Notes under the pieces: generated by a model
What the model saw: only the letters and a program-made list of their open reading frames with translations
Databases searched by the model: none
Told to the model about the DNA's origin: nothing
Source of the DNA: Lewinellaceae bacterium
GTDB taxonomy: Bacteria > Bacteroidota > Bacteroidia > Chitinophagales > Saprospiraceae
NCBI GenBank assembly: GCA_016708875.1
Contig: JADJFA010000044.1
Location: forward strand, 23,432 to 87,431
Direction: 5' to 3'
DNA length: 64,000 nt
Program-made: the position numbers and the translations under genes
Shown: piece by piece, positions 27,898-37,959 of the stretch
Layout: each line of letters begins with the position of its first letter
Numbering within the stretch: position 1 is the stretch's first letter

Positions 27898-30800
27898 CTA
27901 CCTAATCACCACTTTCTGCACCCCGTATCCGGCGGCGCTTTGGAGGCGAACGGTATACACACCAGCTGGTACGTTTTGCACATTCAGCGTAAGCACTTGG
28001 CCCTGGCTAAACCCTTGCAGTGTGCGGTTTATTACTGAGCGGCCATCTGCTGCCACCAGTGTCGCAACCACCTGGCCTTCAAGTGCTTGTCCGAGACTGA
28101 TGTTCAACAAATCATCAGCAGGGTTGGGTTGCACAAGCATAGGGATTGCTTGCTTGTTAGGCTCATCTGTACCCACAGTAACAGGTTGTACAATTATACC
28201 GTACTCTGGAGCACTTGCACAAGCTTGATCGCCACCGTCGGCAGTGATGCAAGCCTCGCCTGCATAGTTGAACAGATCCATAACCTCCACCTCGTCAATA
28301 TACCAGGCGCCATCAACCGGTGCGTCCGCAAGGTCGGAGCCAAAACGGAATCGGAAGGTGATTTCTTTGCCAGAAAAATCGCTCAAATCAAAGTAGGATT
28401 GTTTCCAACCATTGGAATTGCCCGAGAATCCAGAAAGGAAAGGAATAGCGAAGGTGCTGTATTGCACCGTGCCATCGTATCCGCCACGGATGGCATCGTC
28501 TGGTGTCAAACGGCGCCATTGCATCAGCGGATCTGCCTTATCTTGAACTTCAACAAAGCCAGCATCTACAGCCGCCTCTGTATTATATTGGTGCCAGAAG
28601 CGCATGGCAGGCTTGGCACCCGTTACTGTTAAAGAGAGCGTAGTTTCAAGGCTGAAGTCAGAAGCTACCGCCACATTGCGGCCAGCCCAGGCAGCGGAGC
28701 CACTACCAGGGTGAACCACATCTGATTGAAGGGTGAAGATTTCGCCGGTGGCAAGATCAAGCAGGTTTGAATACCATTCGTCTTCCGTTTCAAGTAGATC
28801 GTGGAAATAGCGGCTGGAGCCTACTCCTGCTGCACTTGAAGCGGTGTAAGTGAGGGTGGTTACTTGGCCGCTAGGCATAGAACCAAGATCCCAACGCACC
28901 ATTCCGCCGGAGAAAGTACCACCATTGGAGGCGCTCACCAAGGTAAGTCCAGCTGGCAATTCATCTGTGACAACCACGTTGGTAGCCACTTCATCCTTAT
29001 GGTTGGTGACGGTGATTTCAAAAGACACATCGTCGCCCGGGTCAATGGTAGGCGTGGTTGTTATCTTTTTGATTTTCAACTCTTTGATACAAGTTGGGAT
29101 AGGGTCAAAATTTTCAGTACCGTCACCGGAACTACCAGAATCGCCTTGGTCTGCATAGTATCCGAGCCCGCGACGAGCAAAGACTGATGAAATCAAGCAG
29201 GTATCTGCTCCATCGTAATTAACAATATCAGCCGCCATAATGGCATCGCGACCATCAATAAAGCCGGGGTTGCAGGGTTGGAATTTCATACCGTCCACTA
29301 CAAGTTGTACAGCCCGGTAGTTGCCGCTGGTGGTATTGTTAATATCAGCATCCCAACCGTATTTTTCTACCATCGCCCAGTAAAGGTCCCAGATCATATT
29401 GGCCCATACTTCGCCCACCCCGTGCGGGACTGCGCTGGAAGGCACCGCACTAAAGGTAAGCGGTGCGATGGTCATATCGGTAGAATATGGGTAGCGACGG
29501 ATACCTTGTCCATCCGTTTCTTGATAGAGCGCATAGTTGCCAATGCCGCGCTTATCAGTTCCCAAATCTCCTGGTTCTACTGTAAGAATCAGGCTAGCCC
29601 AGTCGCTCCAACCTTCGCCCATTTGTTCTCCATTTCCAAGACATGCAGAGCCGGTGCCAGTGAGACGGTTGGAAATACCATGGTGGAACTCGTGCGCGAT
29701 GATTCCGTTGTCAAAAGATCCGTCGCGCTGTGCTGGGCCAGTAATATTTGGCAATCCAATAGAGATATTTAGTCCTGCACCTGCGTATTGGCGCAATAGG
29801 TCGCAATCTGATTTTTTCATCATTACCACTGGTATGGTCACTTGTCCGCCCACTACACCTGCAGCCATGCCCACGGTAGCATCTTCAAAATTGCAAATGA
29901 TGCATGCTATGCCGCCCGCTTCCTGAACATTGAGAGACTTCATTCCAAACTCGCATTCTCCGCGATCCACCATTACGATTTTTCCTGCCACATCAATGGT
30001 AGGAGGATTGCATCCAAGGCTTGGTTGGGAAGAGCCATCGGCTACAAACACAACGTCGCCAGTTACGGGTGTAGTGGTGATTGGGGCTCCCCAGCCATCA
30101 GATGCCATGCCTCCATAGTTTCCTATGACTGCTCCAGGGCCATTTACATTCACGATTTGGCCGCCAGAGCGATTCCAAACGTACATCTGCATCCGGCCAT
30201 GGCCGCCGTCTGCTGGTGTGGAGAAGTTGGCGTTGTCTGTGCCGCTACCGTCTAGGGCCTGCGCATACACTTCGTCATTTCCGTTGCCAGGGTTGCCATA
30301 GTTGTTGTTTTGAAAATTTCCTGCTTCTTCATCAAATCCATAGCGATAGAAGACATCGTGGATCATGTTGTTCATGTAGAACAAATTGGTGATCGTTGCC
30401 AATGCATTGGTTGTCGGCTCAGCATTCGGATCGAAAGGAAAGTCGAAATTCAAGACAGCACCACCGTCAGCTGATTCGCTTTCATCGGGTGTGTCGTCAC
30501 TTGCACTGTCATCAAAAGCCCATACGTTGTTGCCTCGGGTGTAAGTGTATTCATGACCAGTAGCACCATCGGTATCAAGCCACCCATAAGGAGAGGCTGT
30601 TAAATCAGCTGGATTGGTCTGGATGCTGCGGTTGCCATGGATTGGGCTTTCCGCAGGAAGGGCAAAAACGTTGTATTGCTCATCAAGGAGCAGTTCATTC
30701 ATGGCAGATTGTTCACCCGCCGAAGCTTTAGTGACGGAGGGTTCGTTGCCCGCCTTTTCAGAACACTGATCTGCGTCGCCGCCACGGTGTCCATGTCCGT

Positions 30801-31452
30801 TTTGGCAATACACCGTGTGGTTTAACTTGTTGGAAATGAAGCCCGTTTGAGCGTCCACCGTGATGGTCCAAAGGTCGGGCGTGTTGGCCTGATCAATAAC
30901 CATTTGCCAAGAAAGCCGTACTGTGCCGTTGTTGGTAAGCACAAAGGAGGCTGTTACAGGGATTTCTTTTTTGGAAATAGCACCACCCTCGAACACAAAG
31001 TTTTGCTCGTTGGTTTTGTTGCGCAACGATGGGACAGGGAAGCCAGTGAAGCCTAAATCTACCATTGCCATTTCGACTGCTTTGGCAGCGCTCAAGGATG
31101 GCAGCTTGGTGTTGATGCGGTTACTAAGGTCATTTACAAAACGGTGGCCGAGGTGTACCACTTCACCATTGGGCTTTACGTGGAGACCAAAAAGGCCATT
31201 GAATACAGGAATGCCGTTTTGCTGTTGTTGCACCCAAACGTGTGTGACGCCGTTGTGCTTCGTGCGGTACTCGCGCACTATTTTCACATCGGATACATCG
31301 TTTTTGGTCAGTTCAAATTTAGAGGGGTTCTCTTGCAAGAAACGGAGCGCGGTTTCGCGCGCGCTGTTGTCTTGAGCCGAAAGGCCTATTGCCAAAAAGG
31401 CGAAGAGGCTGGTCAATAATAAGAGGCGAGTGTAAAGGAGATGTCGGTTCAT
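27898..31452 (-). CDS. Secreted M36-family metalloprotease with PA, beta-sandwich and T9SS domains
   Basis: About 1184 residues from the ATG at 31452 (MNRHLLYTRLLLL; the longer frame to 31515 precedes the signal peptide). An FTP-type propeptide region (about 50-200) precedes the catalytic domain with HEFHHGISNR near residue 588, and the downstream glutamate in GEGWSDWASL. A protease-associated (PA) insert lies before the active site (VMVDRGECEFGMKSLNVQEA and IPVVMMKKSDCD). After it come a DUF11-type repeat (VVTDELPAGLTLVSASNGG) and a jelly-roll region. The end is a type A sorting domain (MLVQPNPADDLLNISLGQ to YGVQKVVIR). Role: extracellular proteolysis. Confidence 0.9.
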   Translation of the reverse strand: MNRHLLYTRLLLLTSLFAFLAIGLSAQDNSARETALRFLQENPSKFELTKNDVSDVKIVREYRTKHNGVTHVWVQQQQNGIPVFNGLFGLHVKPNGEVVHLGHRFVNDLSNRINTKLPSLSAAKAVEMAMVDLGFTGFPVPSLRNKTNEQNFVFEGGAISKKEIPVTASFVLTNNGTVRLSWQMVIDQANTPDLWTITVDAQTGFISNKLNHTVYCQNGHGHRGGDADQCSEKAGNEPSVTKASAGEQSAMNELLLDEQYNVFALPAESPIHGNRSIQTNPADLTASPYGWLDTDGATGHEYTYTRGNNVWAFDDSASDDTPDESESADGGAVLNFDFPFDPNAEPTTNALATITNLFYMNNMIHDVFYRYGFDEEAGNFQNNNYGNPGNGNDEVYAQALDGSGTDNANFSTPADGGHGRMQMYVWNRSGGQIVNVNGPGAVIGNYGGMASDGWGAPITTTPVTGDVVFVADGSSQPSLGCNPPTIDVAGKIVMVDRGECEFGMKSLNVQEAGGIACIICNFEDATVGMAAGVVGGQVTIPVVMMKKSDCDLLRQYAGAGLNISIGLPNITGPAQRDGSFDNGIIAHEFHHGISNRLTGTGSACLGNGEQMGEGWSDWASLILTVEPGDLGTDKRGIGNYALYQETDGQGIRRYPYSTDMTIAPLTFSAVPSSAVPHGVGEVWANMIWDLYWAMVEKYGWDADINNTTSGNYRAVQLVVDGMKFQPCNPGFIDGRDAIMAADIVNYDGADTCLISSVFARRGLGYYADQGDSGSSGDGTENFDPIPTCIKELKIKKITTTPTIDPGDDVSFEITVTNHKDEVATNVVVTDELPAGLTLVSASNGGTFSGGMVRWDLGSMPSGQVTTLTYTASSAAGVGSSRYFHDLLETEDEWYSNLLDLATGEIFTLQSDVVHPGSGSAAWAGRNVAVASDFSLETTLSLTVTGAKPAMRFWHQYNTEAAVDAGFVEVQDKADPLMQWRRLTPDDAIRGGYDGTVQYSTFAIPFLSGFSGNSNGWKQSYFDLSDFSGKEITFRFRFGSDLADAPVDGAWYIDEVEVMDLFNYAGEACITADGGDQACASAPEYGIIVQPVTVGTDEPNKQAIPMLVQPNPADDLLNISLGQALEGQVVATLVAADGRSVINRTLQGFSQGQVLTLNVQNVPAGVYTVRLQSAAGYGVQKVVIR

Positions 31453-31501
31453 TTGCCAGACAGAAAAGATTTGGTGAAAGAAAGCAGGCTTTGAGGGCAG
31501 C

Positions 31502-31509
31502 CAAAGGTA
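31502..31509 (-). promoter_or_regulatory. Candidate -7 box TACCTTTG for the M36 protease
   Basis: On the minus strand this reads TACCTTTG, matching the Bacteroidetes TAnnTTTG consensus, about 50 bases before the start codon. A clear TTG partner at the usual distance is not evident, so it is a weak call. Confidence 0.4.
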
Positions 31510-31594
31510 GCGCAAGGTACTTTCCCCTAGTAACTACCTTTAAAAAATGTCAGAATTAGCAAATTTCAGGGTCATTTTTAGAGGTAATTCAGAG

Positions 31595-31629
31595 TTTTGT
31601 ACACCGTACAATCCATGTTTCTACCTTTG
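31595..31629 (+). promoter_or_regulatory. Candidate promoter for PRPP synthetase
   Basis: TTTTG at 31595-31599 and TACCTTTG at 31622-31629, spaced 22 bases, matching the Bacteroidetes TTG / TAnnTTTG arrangement. It would place the start of transcription near 31636. Confidence 0.5.
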
Positions 31630-31730
31630 ATCCAAATTTTACAACGTTGGAAAACAAAAAGGCCAGTAAGCTGCCGCTCCGGCAGCTTGGCAAACAAATC
31701 AAAACTGATAACCAACCACCAGCTGCCACC

Positions 31731-32657
31731 GTGACTGAAGTCAAACTTTTCGCCTGCTCCGCTTCCAAAGACCTCTCTAAAGAAATCGCCTACCATTATA
31801 AGTCTGCCCTTGGTGACACCACGCTCGCCCGCTTCAGCGACGGCGAAATGCAGACAATCATCAACGAAAGCGTCCGCGGCGCTTATACATTTTTCATACA
31901 AAGCACTTGCCAGCCCCACGACAACTTTGTGGAACTTTTGCTTTGGATTGATACCGCCAGACGTGCATCGGCGGGATATATCACTGCCGTGGTTCCCTAT
32001 TTTGGCTATGCCCGCCAGGACCGTAAAGACAAGCCGCGCGTGCCCATCAGCGCCAAACTCATGGCCAATATGATTACTGCCGCAGGAGTAGACCGGATCA
32101 TGACAATGGACCTTCACGCCGATCAGGTGCAGGGTTTTTTTGACATTCCAGTGGATCACCTTCGCTCCGAAGCGATTTATGTGCCGTACCTCGAACAACA
32201 AGACCTTTCTAAAGTAATTTTTGCAAGCCCGGACGTGGGCGGCGTGAAACGCGCCCGCATCTATGCCATGCACTTTGGTCGCGAACTTGTCATCTGCGAT
32301 AAATACCGCACAAAAGCCAACGAAGTGGCGGCAATGACTGTCATCGGCGATGTTAGGGGCGCTGACGTGATTCTCGTGGACGACCTCGTGGACACTGCCG
32401 GCACGCTCTGCAAAGCTGCAGACGCCCTGATTGAAAAAGGGGCAAACTCGGTGCGGGCAATTTGTACACACCCGGTGCTGTCTGGCAGAGCCTACGAGAA
32501 TGTGGAAGCTTCCCAACTCTCCGAGCTCATAGTTTGCGATACTATCCCATTGCGCCAAGAGTCGCCCAAAATCAAGGTGCTTTCTACGGCCAATTTGTTC
32601 GCTCGTGCCATTCGCAACACGGTGGAACACAAGAGTATTGCGGCGCTATTTCATTGA
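31731..32657 (+). CDS. prs: Ribose-phosphate pyrophosphokinase
   Basis: Makes PRPP from ribose 5-phosphate and ATP for nucleotide, His and Trp synthesis. Visible signatures are the flexible-loop/ATP region FGYARQDRKDKPRVPISAK, the PRPP synthetase signature DLHADQVQGFFDIP and the PRPP-binding loop VILVDDLVDTAGT. No ATG is available near the N-terminus. GTG at 31731 gives VTEVKLFACSAS, matching the usual family start, and 308 residues, the usual length. A TTG at 31647 would add 28 residues and sits just 11 bases after the predicted transcription start. I prefer the GTG. It is a single-gene unit divergent from the protease. Confidence 0.93.
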   Translation: MTEVKLFACSASKDLSKEIAYHYKSALGDTTLARFSDGEMQTIINESVRGAYTFFIQSTCQPHDNFVELLLWIDTARRASAGYITAVVPYFGYARQDRKDKPRVPISAKLMANMITAAGVDRIMTMDLHADQVQGFFDIPVDHLRSEAIYVPYLEQQDLSKVIFASPDVGGVKRARIYAMHFGRELVICDKYRTKANEVAAMTVIGDVRGADVILVDDLVDTAGTLCKAADALIEKGANSVRAICTHPVLSGRAYENVEASQLSELIVCDTIPLRQESPKIKVLSTANLFARAIRNTVEHKSIAALFH

Positions 32658-32684
32658 TATCAGCCTCTAATTTTTAGAGATTTT

Positions 32685-32856
32685 TTTGATTGACGAATGA
32701 CGATTAAATGATTTCTGATTGTTGATGGAATTGGAAGATTGGGATATTTACGATGGATAAAGTCGCTGGCATCACAGAACATCAGCCATAATACTTCAAA
32801 GAATCAACCATAATATCAACAATCAGAAATCATGTAATCGTCATTCGTCAATCAAA
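32685..32856. repeat. Intergenic inverted repeat, 42-base arms (41 of 42 matching)
   Basis: Arms 32685-32726 and 32815-32856, containing TTGATTGACGAATGACGATT and GATTTCTGATTGTTGAT with their complements, with an 88-base loop. The loop has no coding potential. It lies downstream of the PRPP synthetase gene. Confidence 0.93.
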
Positions 32857-33187
32857 TTCCAAACTAACCGGCCTTATACGGTCGCTTTTTCCGCCGCTCC
32901 TTTCGTTTTTCCCGCCGCATCCTAAATGTGCTTTTCCGCACGATTTGGGCGTGTATATCTTCGACCCAGTTTTCTCATAGTATGTTTTGATTTTCCTACT
33001 GCTTCCCCTTCTGGCAGTAGGATTTTTTTTGAATCCTCTTCCCTTCAAGGGCCTCCGCTCTCTTATATAATCTTCGGTTTGGCACTTGGCGCGACGTTTA
33101 CATACAAACGTCGCGCCGGGTGCGGGTCGCTTTTCCAACTTTTTTTGTTGCTTGTTGTTCGGTCAATGTTTTGAATACATTGAGCCT
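32857..33187. other. Gap before the rhodanese gene, with a GC-rich hairpin
   Basis: Contains a perfect 12-base stem GGCGCGACGTTT at 33088-33099 with its complement at 33106-33117, about 70 bases before the rhodanese start. Lysine/arginine-rich short frames on the minus strand (about 32870-32960) are noted but not supported as genes. Confidence 0.55.
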
Positions 33188-33703
33188 ATGCTTCCTTTTC
33201 CCAAAAAAATATTTTTGCTTGCTGTTGCACTTCTCCTTCTCGCCATTGCCTCATTTGGGCAGGTGAAAAGCGGGGCTTATCGCGTGATGTTGAATGGGCT
33301 ACTAAGCCACAGCGTACCTGAAACCGGAGTATTAGATGCTGCCAGGGACAGCACCTCCTGTATTTTTCTTGATGCGCGTGAACCGCGGGAATATGCCGTG
33401 AGTCATATTTCAGGGGCTATTTATGTTGGTTATGATCATTTTGATTTGGTAAATTTACCAACAAATCTGCCGAAGGACCAACGCATTGTGGTCTATTGCT
33501 CCGTGGGTTACCGCAGTGAAAAAGTGACAGAAAAACTCCAAAAAGCAGGTTTCTCAAATGTTTCTAACCTCTATGGCGGCATTTTTGAATGGGCCAACCA
33601 TGGTCTTCCAGTAGTCAATCAAAAGGGTGTCACAAACGAAGTACATGCTTACAGTCGCTCCTGGGGTGTTTGGCTGAAAAAAGGGAAGAAGATTTATAAG
33701 TAG
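33188..33703 (+). CDS. Exported rhodanese-domain protein
   Basis: 171 residues from the ATG at 33188; a longer frame from 33086 starts inside a hairpin and has no signal peptide. Signal peptide MLPFPKKIFLLAVALLLLAI. A single rhodanese domain follows, with FLDAREPREYAVSHISGAIY and the active-site loop CSVGYRSE (Cys about 101 from this start). Predicted to act on sulfane sulfur in the periplasm. The substrate is unknown. It stands alone between PRPP synthetase and a convergent barrel gene. Confidence 0.85.
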   Translation: MLPFPKKIFLLAVALLLLAIASFGQVKSGAYRVMLNGLLSHSVPETGVLDAARDSTSCIFLDAREPREYAVSHISGAIYVGYDHFDLVNLPTNLPKDQRIVVYCSVGYRSEKVTEKLQKAGFSNVSNLYGGIFEWANHGLPVVNQKGVTNEVHAYSRSWGVWLKKGKKIYK

Positions 33704-33782
33704 GCAGTTTTTGTGGCTCAAATTACGCACGCCCCATCCCGTCAAACCCCTCTCCCAGCCGCATAGCGGCGACATTTTGGTA

Positions 33783-33815
33783 ACAAAAAAACCCGGCAAC
33801 CTTTCGGCGCCGGGC
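33783..33815 (-). terminator. Intrinsic terminator of the beta-barrel gene
   Basis: Six-base GC stem CCCGGC (33792-33797) with GCCGGG (33809-33814), with extra pairing in the loop, then seven T residues on the minus strand. Confidence 0.7.
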
Positions 33816-33850
33816 ATCCATCTATCGTATGAAGTCTTTCTTACTTGAAA

Positions 33851-35050
33851 TCAATTTTTCACATCGTTGAATTTTGGAACATTTTCCATCGTGTGGCTCA
33901 TCTTCTGGCCACCGAAACGATATGCAACACCAACGTTTACTGAATAGTCGGCAAAAGCTGCATCGCCATTACGAGGAATCCCGTTGGCATCGTTGCCGCC
34001 TGCGATATCAGCCACGCTGCGGGTACGCTTGCGGTAAAGCGCATAAGGTACATTGACCGAGAATGCGAATTTTCCATGCTGGTAAGCAATGCCTGGCTCA
34101 ACAGAAACGATAAAGCCAGGGCGACGGAAACCATTGCTACCGCCGATCAAGTCTTTGTTTGGAATACCTTCTGCACGCATACCCAGACCAATTGCAAAGT
34201 TTTTAATAGGCAGTGCAGAAAAGTTCATGCCTACACGGGCCACAAACTGGTCCGCAACGGAATGGAACTCTGTGATCTTGTCTATTTCAGTTGAATTGGC
34301 CGTGATCACACGGTTGATTGTGCTGTTTGTTTCTTTAGGGTTCGACATGTAGAAACCATTGAAATACAATACGGCGCCTTTGAACAGGGAGGTATAGCCC
34401 TGGAGTTCTAAGCTAATGCCTACGCCACCGTCGCCCAATTGGATGGACTGGTCAACGGCTTTAACAATGATAGAATCTCCACCATCAGTAGCCTTGCGTT
34501 TGTGAAAATCGCCCTGTACGTTGGAATTCCCAGTTGGCAATTTGACGCCAAGGCCCACAGCCAGATTGCTATTCATGTGTTTTTCAGGGTTAAACAGCCA
34601 ATATGAACCAGATAAACGCACATCTCCAATCCCTTGAGCGCCTGTGTTGAAACGTTTATGCTCAGGGTTTGCAGTGGCGCTGTTTCCATAGTGCTCATAC
34701 AGTGAGGAGCGATCGTAGTGGATCAACGGGAGGTTGAAGGACAGGCTCAAACGATTGGTCAAGCCGTAAGAAACTCCCAAGTCCAGAGAGTTTGCCCAGT
34801 TGATTACTTCTGTATCGTTTTCGAGGCGTTCTTTTTGTTCTGTATCACTCTTGAAATGGCGAAAAGAACGGAAATAACGGTAGTTGGCGCCCAATTGCCA
34901 CTGGCCTTTGCCCAGCAAAATCGAGCTGGAAGCAGTGCCAGCGCAACCGCTCATAGGACGAATAGCAACGCATCCTTGCGCAGAAAGATGTTGGTTAAAA
35001 AGCAACAGGATGAAGCCAAAGAAAAATAGGATGGGTAGTTGTTTCTTCAT
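33851..35050 (-). CDS. Predicted outer-membrane beta-barrel protein
   Basis: About 399 residues from the ATG at 35050 (MKKQLPILFFFGFILLL), with a signal peptide ending near LSAQ. Alternating strand patterns and aromatic girdle residues recur throughout (LGANYRYFRSFRHF, LDLGVSYGLTNRLSLSFNLP, FAFSVNVPYALYRK, SVNVGVAYRFGG). No enzymatic motif is seen. It lies in the same direction as, and 83 bases downstream of, the NapH-like Fe-S protein, so it may belong to the same redox cluster. Family identity is not claimed. Confidence 0.7.
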   Translation of the reverse strand: MKKQLPILFFFGFILLLFNQHLSAQGCVAIRPMSGCAGTASSSILLGKGQWQLGANYRYFRSFRHFKSDTEQKERLENDTEVINWANSLDLGVSYGLTNRLSLSFNLPLIHYDRSSLYEHYGNSATANPEHKRFNTGAQGIGDVRLSGSYWLFNPEKHMNSNLAVGLGVKLPTGNSNVQGDFHKRKATDGGDSIIVKAVDQSIQLGDGGVGISLELQGYTSLFKGAVLYFNGFYMSNPKETNSTINRVITANSTEIDKITEFHSVADQFVARVGMNFSALPIKNFAIGLGMRAEGIPNKDLIGGSNGFRRPGFIVSVEPGIAYQHGKFAFSVNVPYALYRKRTRSVADIAGGNDANGIPRNGDAAFADYSVNVGVAYRFGGQKMSHTMENVPKFNDVKN

Positions 35051-35133
35051 GACGGGAAATATTAAAAGTGAAATAGTGGCACAAAAGTATAGCCACATTT
35101 TCCCGTACTTGCTTTAATCGGCTTAGAGTTTCC

Positions 35134-36452
35134 TTAGAAATTGGAAACCTTAGCCCTCGTATCAATATCTGCCACAGCACCCTCCAGCCGCAATACCCCA
35201 CGCGGACAAACTGCCGAGCAGACGCCACAACCCACACAGGAAGCACGCACGATGTCCTGCCCTTTTTGTGCATAGGCCCGTACGTCAATGCCCATTTCAC
35301 AAAAAGTGGAGCAATTGCCGCATGAAATGCATTGGCTGCCATTGGTCGTTATGCGGAATTTTGACTTCTTTTTTTGCCAAATGCCGAGCCAGGCTGCCAT
35401 TGGGCAACCAAACCGGCACCAAACCCGACTGCCCATAATAGGATAGAAACCTACTCCAACCACCCCAGAGAAGACTGAACCAATAAGAAAAGCATAAGTC
35501 TTGTAAAATGGCTCAGATATGCCCTGCAGAATGGCTCTGCCAGTTGCCACATTTGCCCAAAGTAGGGCGGTCATCAGAACTACAAAAACCAAAACACTAT
35601 GGATCATCCAGCGTTCTATTTTCCATGATTTAAGGCTTTTGTCTGAAAGATGCCGGAAGGGATCGCCCGCCGTTTCGGCCAACCCGCCACAGCCACAAAC
35701 CCAGGAGCAATACCACCGTTTCCCAAAAAAATAAGTCAAAATAGGGGTGCCAATAAAAAACATGGCCAGACCAAAAAGAAAAAGTAGGTGCCCAAATCGG
35801 AACCGGCATACCCTTCATGCGCCATGGGTGTGCCTTGGTAATAGGACAGCGGCCAGAAATAGGTAAAGTAAATTTCTGGCTGCTGTAGCCGCATGAGCAA
35901 TCCTGGAATCAGAAAAGCAAAACCCAGCTGAAAGAACATGACCGAAATCGTGCGCAAACGCTGGTATGGGTTATGCCGATACTTGTAAATAAACTTGATT
36001 CCCATGAGCACCACCGCTGCGGTGTAAAGGGTGCCGTACACAAACCATTGATTGGCAGCCGTATCACGTAAAACGTGGCTCAAGGGGTCGAATAGTTGTA
36101 TAAGGCCGGTCAGGTATTCCGGGAACCAATACAAACAGATGTAAAAGCCCGTGAGAATAATCCCCGTAAGCCAGCCCCAAATACCTCTTGCCGTAAGGCT
36201 GCGAAACCATGCGCCATTGTTTTTGATGCCTTCGGGGCGCGTCAGATATTCTTCCCGAACAAAGACAGCAATACCGGACGAAACCAGCGCCAACGCAACT
36301 AAAAACAGTGCCATTGGCGCAACGGCTTTGCCCGCTGCCCAAACAATGAGCAGTAACAACAAGCCAATACCTGCCAAACCCAAAGCGATTTTCTGCTTGA
36401 GTGTCGTCATCAAGGGCGTCGGGTTACTAATGGATATGGATGTGTTTTGCAT
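35134..36452 (-). CDS. NapH/NosR-type membrane protein with 4Fe-4S clusters (one-base frameshift)
   Basis: The two frames join at about 35770-35780 if the coding-strand T run is one longer (GTYFFFFGLAMFFIGTP), giving about 439 residues. Six or more membrane helices. Polyferredoxin-type cysteine motifs between helices (WYCSWVCGCGGLAE and VWCRFGCPMAAWLG) and two C-terminal 4Fe-4S motifs (CISCGNCSTFCEMG; CVGCGVCSAVCPRG, the last three cysteines canonical). This architecture matches NapH, NosR and RdxA membrane ferredoxins, which move electrons between quinol and periplasmic or cytoplasmic acceptors. It is 2 bases downstream of the FAD oxidoreductase and is probably its partner. Confidence 0.82.
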
Positions 36453-36454
36453 AA

Positions 36455-37879
36455 TCAGGCTTTTTGTAAAAAGCGAAGCGCCGCTGAAAGCCCTCGTTTT
36501 TGCTTTAATTTGAGATTTTTTCCTGTTTTTTGATTATAAATCCGAATCAGGTCCGACTCATATTCCTCAAAAAATTCAGGGTCAAAGTTTGCCAGGCCAA
36601 GGTTTTGCAGCACATCCTCGATAGGTGTCCCGCTTTTTATCCATTTTTCGCACACCTCTTGGCGATACCTTACGCCCATGAGATTAAATCCGACAATGGC
36701 TTCCGTGTTTGTATCGTAGATTAATCGAATGCTTTTTTTGCCTGAAGGGTGTTCCCAGTAAAGGCTTGTCTGGGTTTCTGGCCAGGCAGGTCGCACATCT
36801 CCATACACCTGGTACTCTATGTCCAAAAACTTGGCAGAATTAAACCAAATGCCTGGGTCGTACTTTTCACGCTTGCCGGTGATGTTTTGGGCGACCACTT
36901 TACCCATGATCCTTCCCGTGTACCATATCGCCTCGATTGGGCGACGACCAGGATTGGGTTGCCGTAATTCAGCACAATCGCCGATAGCATAAACATCCGG
37001 AAGATTGGTTTCAAGGTATTCGTTGACTAAAATACCACGATTTATTTCCAGGGGAAGTGTTCAGAAATGTGTGGCACCTATACTTTCTTGTTTCGATCTA
37101 ATTGGGTGTGCCCTTTTCTGAACACTCCCTTCTTGGGCAGCGCCTTTCAAAAATCCTATATTCGGACTTACCCCTACCGTAATCCCGACAAAGCCACAGG
37201 CAATTTCTTCCCCTGTTGAAGTAATAACGGCGCGGCATTTCCCATTTTCATCGGGCAGAATCTCTTTCAATTCAGTCTGCAGCCGCAGATCAATGCCATG
37301 TTCGATGATGTGGCGGTTTATCATCTCAGATTCATCAGCAGGAAGCACGAGATTCCAGAAACTTTTTTCGCGCACCAGGAAAGTCACTGGGATATGCCGT
37401 GAATGGAACATTTCTGCCATTTCGATGCCGATAAGGCCGCCGCCAACAATGACCGCTCGTTGCAGTCCAGGGCTATGGCGCTCCATTGCCTCCAAGTCCT
37501 GCCAATGGTATAAGCCATGTACACCATCGAGATCTTGCCCGGGCCAGTCAAATTTATTGGATTGAGAACCGGTTGCCAGAATGAGTTTGTCGTAGGTAAT
37601 AGTCTCTCCCTGAGTGGTTTGTAGGGTTTTTGAATCGTAATTTACCTGCGCGACCTTCCCTCGAAAGCGCTCAATTCGGTTTTTCTCCCAAAACCAATCC
37701 TCATAAGGCTGAATTTCCTTTTGTCGCATGTGCCCCATATAAACATACATAAGGGCTGTCCGACTGAAGAAATAGTCGCTTTCATCCGAAATAACCGTGA
37801 TACGGTGATCGCTCAGTTTTCGGACATAACGGGCGGCCGTGATGCCACTAATGCCGTTACCAATGATGACAATGTGCAT
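36455..37879 (-). pseudogene. NAD(P)/FAD oxidoreductase interrupted by a small palindromic insert
   Basis: ATG at 37879 (MHIVIIGNGISG). The FAD motif is at about residues 4-9 and the NAD(P) motif VIVGGGLIGIEMAE at about 150. The reading runs to GFLKGAAQEG (about 37130), then enters a foreign stretch with an in-frame TGA near 37061. It resumes in the same frame as LEINRGILVNEYLETN, with the second FAD signature VYAIGDCAEL, and ends at 36455. Removing the 70-80-base insert restores about 450 residues of the NADH-rubredoxin/NirB-N-terminal oxidoreductase type. As read, only a truncated protein would be made, missing the dimer interface. Upstream partner of the NapH-like protein. Confidence 0.82.
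37054..37128. mobile_element. Small MITE-like insert in the FAD oxidoreductase gene
   Basis: Terminal inverted repeats AGTGTTCAGAAA (37056-37067) and TTTCTGAACACT (37116-37127), with GGGA-type flanks making the repeats slightly longer. Inner ends also pair loosely (GGCACC against GGTGTGCC). About 72 bases between the repeats' outer ends, length a multiple of three. It has no coding content and adds a TGA stop. Confidence 0.75.
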
Positions 37880-37959
37880 AATGGTTGGTATTTCGATAAT
37901 TTTGCTTGGCTCACCCGCCAAACACAGTCAAGGTAATATCAACGCTGCTGCACAGTCCA

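Noticed and set aside
31578..32630. 350-codon minus-strand frame over the PRPP synthetase gene
   Set aside because: Exact antisense of a strongly conserved gene; no motif of its own.
32848..33138. Lys/Arg-rich minus-strand frame and a shorter basic peptide frame near 32870-32960
   Set aside because: Considered as a small ribosomal-type protein, but it does not match a ribosomal family I can name and it runs through a hairpin.
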